A stretch of 6,098 nt of DNA from Thiotrichaceae bacterium (GTDB taxonomy: Bacteria > Pseudomonadota > Gammaproteobacteria > Thiotrichales > Thiotrichaceae). The position numbers and the translations under genes were made by a program. Positions 1 through 5,800 of the stretch are shown in pieces (positions within the stretch are counted from its first letter, which is position 1; each line of letters begins with the position of its first letter). The stretch is taken from NCBI GenBank assembly GCA_015494435.1, contig WGBH01000298.1, forward strand, positions 1-6,098, written 5' to 3'. A model generated the notes under the pieces. It was given only the letters and a program-made list of their open reading frames with translations, was not told the DNA's origin and did no database searches.

Positions 1-13
1 AACTTTAAAAGTT

Positions 14-41
14 TTTATGTCATACAAATAGATTGTATGAT
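14..41 (+). promoter_or_regulatory. Putative promoter of the small RNA, with an overlapping inverted repeat
   Basis: A good -10 hexamer, TATGAT, lies at 36-41 (one mismatch to TATAAT). A weak -35 candidate, TTTATG, lies at 14-19, giving a 16-base spacer. Transcription would start near base 48, just before the first paired base (49) of the long RNA hairpin, so promoter and RNA structure support each other. A perfect 7-bp inverted repeat with a 5-bp spacer (CATACAA at 21-27, TTGTATG at 33-39) fills the spacer and overlaps the -10, where a repressor or a MerR-type activator would bind. The identity of the regulator is unknown. Because the -35 is poor, the promoter may need an activator or a different sigma factor. 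Confidence 0.45.
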
Positions 42-47
42 GAACCT

Positions 48-148
48 TCCGCAAGCTAAAGAGAGGTAAACTAATAACGCTTAAGCCCGGCGTTTTACTT
101 CTCTTTTGCGGTCACAGGTTTGGTGTCCCCAATCCAAGCCTGTTTTTT
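48..148 (+). ncRNA. Candidate small regulatory RNA, positional counterpart of Spot 42 / ErsA
   Basis: No protein gene fits here, but the plus strand folds as a compact RNA of about 100 nt. CCGCAA (49-54) pairs with TTGCGG (106-111). After a 4-nt bulge, 59-70 pairs with 94-105 over 12 bp with one G-U, and ACGC (77-80) pairs with GCGT (90-93) around loop 81-89. A terminator hairpin (114-143) with six T follows. The RNA would thus consist of one long arm plus the terminator, close in size to Spot 42 (109 nt). In E. coli, spf lies between polA and engB (yihA) and converges on engB; Pseudomonas ErsA occupies the same place. The position and orientation relative to engB match here, although polA is outside the window. 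I see no clear sequence similarity to Spot 42. Read-through to the second terminator would give an isoform of about 140 nt. Minus-strand transcription is unlikely, since no T-runs follow the stems on that strand. Targets are unknown. Confidence 0.62.
114..148 (+). terminator. Rho-independent terminator 1 of the small RNA
   Basis: ACAGGTTTGG (114-123) pairs with CCAAGCCTGT (134-143) over 10 bp with one G-U. The 10-nt loop contains CCCC, and a run of six T (143-148) follows. This is a standard intrinsic terminator on the plus strand and sets the likely 3' end of the small RNA. Confidence 0.8.
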
Positions 149-149
149 G

Positions 150-189
150 GACTCTGTACGGTAGCCCCCTATCGTCCAGAGTCTTTTTT
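150..189 (+). terminator. Rho-independent terminator 2, directly behind the first
   Basis: Bases 150-164 pair with 169-183 (14 pairs, one T/C mismatch at 157/176, one G-U) around a CCCC loop, followed by six T (184-189). It starts two bases after the T-run of terminator 1. It works only on the plus strand, so it protects the convergent engB from antisense read-through. It could be a fail-safe, or the 3' end of a longer RNA isoform. Confidence 0.8.
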
Positions 190-238
190 ATTGCTAGTTT
201 GCAAATCTCTGATGGCAAGCAATGAAATTATAATGATC

Positions 239-847
239 TTATTTTTTCTCTTCACTATAAAGCCAACTATCCAGTTTACTTCTTAACTCCTCAACTCCGT
301 CGCCTTTCAAAGCTGAGAACATTTGAATACTGACAGGATTAGTATAGTCTGTTAATTCTTTACGAGCTTTTAATAAGCTACTCTTAGCTTTACCCCGTTT
401 TAATTTATCTGATTTATTCAATAAGATATGCACCGACAAATTACGTGACTGCGCCCAAGAAAGCATCACTTTATCGTAATCTCGCATTGGGCGACGAATA
501 TCCATAATTAGTACCAGCCCCCTTAGCGTAAATCGCTTGCTAAGATAGGATTCAATAAAAGCTTGCCATATCTTTTTAACTTTTTCTGGAACTTTTGCAT
601 AACCATATCCTGGTAAATCGACTAAATAACGTCCCTCTGGAATAGCAAAAAAATTAATAAGTTGCGTTCTTCCCGGTGTTTTACTCACACGAGCAAGCGC
701 TTTTTGTTGGCATAGGCGATTCAGGGAACTTGATTTCCCTGCATTTGAGCGTCCAGCAAAGGCTACTTCAAATCCAAGTTCTGCAGGTAAAGTGTTTTGT
801 GTTGTTGCACTTTGAATAAAACGTGCTTGCTGATAATAGGCACTCAT
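239..847 (-). CDS. engB: Ribosome biogenesis GTPase EngB (YihA/YsxC)
   Basis: A complete 202-residue GTPase of the TrmE-Era-EngA-EngB-Septin class, the usual length for EngB. All G motifs are visible: G1 GRSNAGKS at residues 32-39, G2 around GRTQLINFF (59-67) with Thr61, G3 DLPG at 77-80 in the family-typical DLPGYGYA, G4 NKSD at 144-147, and G5 SAL at 178-180. EngB binds GTP/GDP and acts in late assembly of the 50S ribosomal subunit in the cytoplasm; it is essential in many bacteria. The ATG at 847-845 is preceded by only a weak purine patch (AAGAGA, more than ten bases upstream), so initiation may be modest. The gene is divergent from cytochrome c4 and convergent with the small RNA. I see no intrinsic terminator behind its stop codon. 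In several gammaproteobacteria engB sits next to polA and cytochrome c4, as it appears to here. Confidence 0.97.
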   Translation of the reverse strand: MSAYYQQARFIQSATTQNTLPAELGFEVAFAGRSNAGKSSSLNRLCQQKALARVSKTPGRTQLINFFAIPEGRYLVDLPGYGYAKVPEKVKKIWQAFIESYLSKRFTLRGLVLIMDIRRPMRDYDKVMLSWAQSRNLSVHILLNKSDKLKRGKAKSSLLKARKELTDYTNPVSIQMFSALKGDGVEELRSKLDSWLYSEEKK

Positions 848-1022
848 TTGATTATAAGTCTCTTAAGAAAAAAATTAGGGAGGCGATATCTAAGGCTATT
901 CCAAGAAAACAAATTCAGTACTTTATGAGTTTTAAATTTCTATACACCTCTTTTTAGATATTTACAGCATTATTAGTTAGCTCTAAATAGTCTCAAAAAA
1001 AATAGTTTTTAGAAATATCCTA

Positions 1023-1047
1023 TGGTATAAATTGCCCTATATTAGGG
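1023..1047 (+). promoter_or_regulatory. Upstream promoter candidate with palindrome at its start site
   Basis: TGGTATAAA (1023-1031) is an extended -10 (TGn followed by TATAAA), which can work without a good -35. The predicted start near 1038 falls inside the perfect palindrome CCCTATATTAGGG (1035-1047, arms CCCTA/TAGGG). A protein bound there would block initiation; alternatively the transcript would begin within the repeat. The leader to the cytochrome c4 ATG would be about 110 nt. The regulator is not identified; the site does not fit the FNR, Fur or CRP consensus. Confidence 0.35.
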
Positions 1048-1087
1048 ATAGCTGATTTTCTCGTTAAAAAGGTTATGCGTCAAGGCT

Positions 1088-1115
1088 TTGCCAAGTAAAG
1101 TTTTTTGATTATAAA
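1088..1115 (+). promoter_or_regulatory. Proximal sigma-70-like promoter of cytochrome c4
   Basis: TTGCCA (1088-1093, five of six matches to TTGACA) and TATAAA (1110-1115, five of six matches to TATAAT) are separated by 16 bp. Transcription would start near 1122, giving a leader of about 25 nt that contains the ribosome binding site AGGAG (1133-1137), nine bases before the ATG. It is the best promoter by consensus in the divergent region. Confidence 0.5.
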
Positions 1116-1146
1116 TACTATTTTTGATTTTTAGGAGCATTTTAGA

Positions 1147-1755
1147 ATGAAAAAAGCACTCATTGTTGCACTTGCAAGTCTTACTATGACAGCATCTGTT
1201 TTTGCTGCTGGAGACGCAACAAAAGGAAAAGCATTAACCGCTACTTGTGTTGCTTGTCATGGGGCAGACGGAAATAGCGTAAATCCTATGTGGCCGAAGC
1301 TAGCGGGACAAGGTGAAGAATATATTATTAAACAACTTACCGATTTTAGATCAGGCGCGCGTGTTAACGCCACCATGACACCGATGGCTAAAGCGATTGC
1401 ATCCGATGATGATATTCCACATATCGCAGCTTATTTTGCCAGTCAAAAACAAAAACCAGGGGTTGCAGATGAAAAACGAGTAGAATTAGGTCGTGCGCTT
1501 TTTAAAGGTGGTAAAATGTCTTCTGGTGTGACTGCATGTTCCGCTTGTCATGGTGTAACAGGTGAGGGAAATACGAAAGCTAAATTTCCTAAAATTTCAG
1601 GGCAACATAGTAAATACCTCGTCAATCAACTCAAGGCATTTAAATCTGGAGCACGTACTAATGATCCAGGGAAAATGATGGAAAATATATCAGCTAATAT
1701 GACTGATAACGATATGAATGCCGTGGCTGAGTATATTTCAGGTTTGCACGATTAA
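1147..1755 (+). CDS. Di-haem cytochrome c4, periplasmic
   Basis: A 202-residue exported cytochrome with two class-I cytochrome c domains in tandem. Residues 1-20 form a Sec signal peptide (KK, hydrophobic core, then AxA-type VFA) with cleavage predicted before Ala21. Haem-binding motifs are CVACH at 34-38 and CSACH at 131-135. Likely axial methionines are Met78 or Met80 in the MTPMA segment for haem 1 and Met177/Met178 in the PGKMM segment for haem 2. The repeated pattern FRSGAR / FKSGAR with TND and the ending EYISGL are typical of the c4 family. Such proteins transfer electrons in the periplasm, commonly between the bc1 complex and terminal cbb3-type oxidases. The start is supported by AGGAG nine bases upstream. 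A strong terminator follows, so it is probably transcribed alone. Next to dsbA it fits the engB-c4-dsbA order, though the functional link, if any, is general periplasmic redox chemistry. Confidence 0.95.
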   Translation: MKKALIVALASLTMTASVFAAGDATKGKALTATCVACHGADGNSVNPMWPKLAGQGEEYIIKQLTDFRSGARVNATMTPMAKAIASDDDIPHIAAYFASQKQKPGVADEKRVELGRALFKGGKMSSGVTACSACHGVTGEGNTKAKFPKISGQHSKYLVNQLKAFKSGARTNDPGKMMENISANMTDNDMNAVAEYISGLHD

Positions 1756-1784
1756 TTATTTACTACCTTTACTCGCAACCTCCT

Positions 1785-1818
1785 AAAGGGCAATTTTTTA
1801 TTGAATTGCCCTTTTTTT
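1785..1818 (+). terminator. Rho-independent terminator after cytochrome c4
   Basis: A perfect 11-bp stem: 1785-1795 (AAAGGGCAATT) pairs with 1804-1814 (AATTGCCCTTT) around an 8-nt loop, and the T-run extends to 1818. It begins 29 bases after the stop codon and separates cytochrome c4 from the dsbA-asmA unit. Confidence 0.92.
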
Positions 1819-1910
1819 GTATTTATTTCTGCCTTTATTTGGAATAGGATTGCTAAGCCGTAATAATATATGTATGACTTTTTGCATCCAATCTAATAAC
1901 TTTAAGGTAT

Positions 1911-1916
1911 TATAAT
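1911..1916 (+). promoter_or_regulatory. -10 element of the dsbA (dsbA-asmA) promoter
   Basis: A perfect TATAAT lies 38 bases before the dsbA ATG and just downstream of the cytochrome c4 terminator, predicting a start near 1923 and a leader of about 32 nt. No convincing -35 is found at the right distance (TTGCAT at 1882-1887 is too far away). A short palindrome, GAGAA-A-TTCTC (1940-1950), overlaps the purine-rich ribosome binding area. Confidence 0.5.
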
Positions 1917-1954
1917 AGTCTTCGATTGAGTGATTAACAGAGAAATTCTCACAA

Positions 1955-2809
1955 ATGAAACTACAACGTTCTATAAAAATTTTATTACCAAAACTATCCG
2001 CTTTTCTTCTTGCCGCAAGTTTATTTATTTTAGTGGCATGTAATGAGAGCACAGCGACCGCTGAACAAGTCCCTAAAGAAATGAAGGAAAATGTTCAAAA
2101 AGCAATAAAAACAACCGATGCAACAGCCATAAAAACGAAGCATGAGAATGCAGATGAAACAAAAGAAAAAATTGTATTAGCAGATGCGTCTAGTTCTACT
2201 CCTGCCCCTGCACCTGCAAAAAAAGCACCTTTCAAGTTTGTTGAAGGAACTCACTATTTCGAGCTTTTTCCACAAATGAATACTGATGCACCTGCTGGAA
2301 AGGTCGAAGTGATTGAATTAATGTGGCTAGGTTGTCCACATTGTTATCATCTTGAGAACAAGGTGGCAACATACCGTCAAAATAAACCTGATTATGTAGA
2401 CTTTAAGCAAGTTCCTGCTATGTTAAATCCTCGTTGGTCAAAAGACGCTGAAATTTTTTATATCGCTGAGTTACTTGATCCAACGAATAAAAAACAACTC
2501 ATCAATAAAGTCTTTCATGCGATTCATGAACAAGGTCGTCGTTTTAAAACGGAAGCCTCTGTTAAACGCTATTTTTCACAACTTGGAATAAATGAAGCAC
2601 AATACAATAACATTAAACAATCTATAGCGTATAAAGCCAAGTTAAATCGCGCTCGCCAAATCGGAGTAGCATCACAGATTAGCTCAGTCCCTAGCTTTAT
2701 TATCAATGGAAAATATCGTACTAGCCCTTACGCCGCTGGCAGTGAAGAGAAACTTTTTGAACTCGTTAATATGCTGACCGAAAAAGAAAAGGAAAAAGGA
2801 AAAAAGTAA
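1955..2809 (+). CDS. dsbA: DsbA-family thiol:disulfide oxidoreductase, predicted lipoprotein
   Basis: A 284-residue protein, about 75 longer than typical DsbA (about 208). Residues 1-28 form a lipoprotein signal with a basic, rather long n-region and lipobox LVAC, so Cys29 should be lipidated. Residues 30-95 are a low-complexity K/E/T/A-rich tether with a PAPAPA stretch. The thioredoxin-fold domain starts around residue 95. The catalytic motif is CPHC at 127-130 in MWLGCPHC, and the cis-proline loop is SVPS at 244-247 (Pro246 preceded by Val). An alpha-helical insert lies between them. CPHC and Val-cisPro are hallmarks of DsbA, which oxidises cysteine pairs in periplasmic proteins and is itself re-oxidised by DsbB. 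Lipidation would fix it to a membrane; with Asn at +2 the choice between inner and outer membrane is uncertain. The C-terminus is a lysine/glutamate run. The RBS is weak (AGAGA). asmA follows after 51 bp, probably in the same transcript. The linker and anchor are seen directly; the anchored function is inferred. Confidence 0.93.
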   Translation: MKLQRSIKILLPKLSAFLLAASLFILVACNESTATAEQVPKEMKENVQKAIKTTDATAIKTKHENADETKEKIVLADASSSTPAPAPAKKAPFKFVEGTHYFELFPQMNTDAPAGKVEVIELMWLGCPHCYHLENKVATYRQNKPDYVDFKQVPAMLNPRWSKDAEIFYIAELLDPTNKKQLINKVFHAIHEQGRRFKTEASVKRYFSQLGINEAQYNNIKQSIAYKAKLNRARQIGVASQISSVPSFIINGKYRTSPYAAGSEEKLFELVNMLTEKEKEKGKK

Positions 2810-2818
2810 TTATATTAA

Positions 2819-2855
2819 AACCTCCATTGCGCTACGGAATGTGCGTAATGAGGTT
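2819..2855 (+). promoter_or_regulatory. Intercistronic hairpin masking the asmA ribosome binding site
   Basis: AACCTCCATTGCGC (2819-2832) pairs with GCGTAATGAGGTT (2843-2855): 13 pairs including one G-U, with one bulged C at 2825 and a 10-nt loop. The right arm contains GAGG (2850-2853), the only Shine-Dalgarno-like sequence for asmA, and it pairs with CCTC. No T-run follows, so this is not a terminator. The expected effect is reduced asmA translation unless something opens the stem (a ribosome, a small RNA, a protein or heat). A role as an RNA-stability element at the 3' end of dsbA is also possible. Confidence 0.55.
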
Positions 2856-2860
2856 AATAT

Positions 2861-5800
2861 TTGCTGATGAAACCTCTTAAACGATTATTCTTTGCATTTT
2901 CCATATTGCTTGTTCTTCTGATCACGGCTATTGTTGTTTTTATTGCTACTTTTGATGCAAACCAATACAAAAATCAAATACATCAACTGGTTAAAGAAAA
3001 TACGGGGCGTGATTTACAGTTAAAAGGAGATATTAAGCTCTCTATTTTCCCTAATATTGCACTTGATTTAGGTGAGGCAACCTTTAGCAATCTAGCACAA
3101 TTTGACGATATTCCCTTTGCAACGGTTAAATCTGCGCAAGTAGGCGTGCAGTTAATGCCATTACTTCATAAAAAACTGCTCGTTGAAAAGATAATCTTGA
3201 ATGGTTTGCAGTTAAATTTACATAAAAAAGCCAATGGTAGTAGCAATTGGGATTCTGTCTCTGATCGCTCTAAAGAAACAACAAGCAAAAAGAAATTTAG
3301 TGATGACTTTTTAAAGAACTTTTCTATTGCAAGTATAGAGCTTAACAATGCAACTATCCATTGGCGTAATGACGTTAGCCAACAAACGCTCCTCATAACA
3401 GCTTTGAATCTCAGGACAGGAGCATTTGAGCCTAATAAAGCGATTGAAATCCATCTTGACGGAACGCTTCAACAAAAAAAAGATCCTAGAGTTAATATAT
3501 CAGCTAGTTTATCAACTCTTCTCACACTGTCACAAAACAATCAATTCTTTACTCTAAAAGAAACACACTTAAAAACCGCCCTAGCAGGATTACCTCTATC
3601 TACACTGGAACTATTAGGTGATTTTGATGCAACAACACAGCAAATTCATAGTTCAAATTTAAAACTTAATCTTGTTGGCAGTAAAAGTTTACTTTCAAAA
3701 GGTAACTTACAGCTCAATATAACAGGGGATACAACGTTTAATATTAAACAACAAAAATTAAAAACTCCTGCAATGCAATTACAAACAAGAATCACTGATC
3801 TACAGCACATCGGTAGCACGATTAAAGCAACTATCACTGGGCGTACTACTATTGACCTAAAAAATAAACAATTTTCTATTGTAGGTATGCGACTGAATGG
3901 GGATGCTCAAGGAATAATAAACAATGAAAGTCATATGAGTACACAAGTTCAAGGTGATGCACAACTTGATCTAAGCAATTTACTATTGCGTATTAAAAGA
4001 ATAAAACTCAATACAAATGCCGTCAAGATTTTTAAAAATACAGGCAAAGCAAATGCGAGCATCACGGGTAACTTACGCGCTGATCTAAAAGATTCACAGC
4101 TTGATATTAAGGGTATGAAGTTGCTAGTTGATGCAAAAGAGTTGCCTAATATTGCTGATCTTAACCTTGATATAATAGGAAATTTAACCACAAAACCTAA
4201 GCAACAATTTTTCGCAATACAAAATGCCCGTATAAAAACCCAATTAAAAGGTAAAATTTTAGCAGATAGCCAGTTATACGCTCAGCTAAGCAGTGCTAAT
4301 CTCGTTGCTAACGCTAAAACACAATATTTAAAACTAAAAGGAATGTATCTTAATGCGACTTTAAAAGGTGGTATCGTGCCTAATGGTCAATTAGTCCATC
4401 GTAGCAAAGGCAATATTGATATCAATCTAAGCCGTCATAAAGGCAATGCCCAATTAGATAAGATACTAATCGAAGTTGGGAAGGCAAAACTCACAGGTAA
4501 TTTAAAATTAAGCAAACTTTCACCGAAACCGACCTTCACAGGAAAATTTAAAACCAATCAATTTAATTTAAAACAGCTTTTAAAGACACTAGGGATTAAG
4601 TTACCCACTACCAGTAATCCCCGCGTCTTTGGGAGTTCACAAGGTAGTTTTCAGCTGACAGCGACGCCTGATAATGTCAATCTTCATGCTTTAAATTTAC
4701 GCATAGATCAGTCGAGAATAGTAGGCGATATAGCACTTAGCAATTTCAAACAAATTGCCGTTAAAACTAAATTGCAAATTAGCCAATTAATTTTTGATGA
4801 TTATTTGTCCTCGTCGGTTTTGAACTCTCCCCATAAAGTACCTTATAAAGCCCCCGTTAATGATAAATTATTGCCTGTTAAACGACTAAAAGAATTAAAT
4901 CTTAACGCTTCCATTGATGTAAAAAAATTACACTTTAAGCAACTTAAGCTGACGAATGTACATGCTAGCATTCAGGCTAAAAATGGCATTATTAATGCAA
5001 CCCCCTTACGTTTTAATCTCTTTAAAGGCAAATACAATGGTGGATTAAACATCAATGTAACAAAAAATATCCCTGTGATTACAATGGATCATACAATCGA
5101 AAGGCTTCATGCTGAAAATTTGTTATTAGAATTCTTTCAAGATCGTTATGTTTCAGGAATGATTTCCTTAAAAACAAACCTTACAACACGCGGCAATACT
5201 GTCGCAATACTTAAACAAAATCTACAGGGAACAGCGGATATTGAATTTCAAAAAGGTACTATCAGAGATTCAAAACTAGCACAAAAGGTTTCACTGGCTG
5301 TTGCAGCTTTTGAAGCAAAAAAAATAACAAAAGAAAGTAGTAACACTGTGACTTTTACTCGGCTTGGAGGCAAGTGGAAGGTTAATAAAGGGATCTTTAG
5401 CACTAATAATATACAATTAATTGCCCCCCATTTTCTAATCAAAGGTAATGGGGAAATTAATATTGCTAAGGATCAGTTGGATTTAAAATTGCGTTTAGGT
5501 TCAAAAAATAAAGACAATAAATTATTTGCTCCCTTGCGTATTCATGGCACTTTTGATCAATTAAAGTACGAATTGGAACTAGATGTCTTAATTAAATCTT
5601 TGCTAGATAAACGCTTAGAGAAGAGAAAAGAACAGTTAAAACAGAAATTATTAGATCAAAAACATAAAATTTTAGAAAAATTAGAATTACGCAAACAAAC
5701 AGAGTTAGAAAAACTACAAATGAAGACAGAAGAGGCACAGCAACGTTTAAAATCAAAACAAGAGAAGCTTCAACAGCGTCTTCAAGCAGAAGAATTAAAA

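Larger units (their letters stand above)
848..1146. other. Divergent intergenic region between engB and cytochrome c4
   Basis: This 299-bp AT-rich gap has no credible protein gene. Its right half holds two plausible plus-strand promoters for cytochrome c4 and a 13-bp palindrome, listed separately. An A8 tract (994-1001) followed by TAGTTTTTAG could act as an AT-rich upstream element or a bend. For engB on the minus strand the only -10-like candidates are TATAAT at 856-851, too close to the ATG and without a -35, and TATAGA near 945-940, also with a weak -35. The engB promoter is therefore not assigned. Confidence 0.6.

Noticed and set aside
1..13. AACTTTAAAAGTT followed by TTT as the terminator of the upstream gene
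   Set aside because: The stem is all A/T but one G-C pair with a 1-nt loop, too weak to be a terminator; the real end of the upstream gene is outside the window.
42..172. Cyclic-di-GMP (GEMM) riboswitch look-alike: CCGCAAGCTAA and GGTAGCC
   Set aside because: The fragments are in the wrong arrangement, the conserved core is missing, and no gene follows in the plus direction after the two terminators.
191..225. TTGCT ... AGCAA inverted repeat as an engB terminator on the minus strand
   Set aside because: Short arms, a large loop and no T-run in the engB direction.
844..858. TATAAT at 856-851 on the minus strand as a promoter for a leaderless engB mRNA
   Set aside because: No -35 or extended -10 at any usable spacing; in this base composition TATAAT is expected by chance.
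1798..2052. 84-residue open frame on the minus strand
   Set aside because: It runs through the cytochrome c4 terminator, the dsbA promoter and the dsbA signal peptide, and its product resembles no family. It is a chance frame.
3166..5442. Four minus-strand open frames of 63-80 residues within asmA (3166-3396, 3646-3837, 3949-4191, 5248-5442)
   Set aside because: They are shadows of the repetitive, AT-rich asmA coding sequence, with no ribosome binding sites and no recognisable products.
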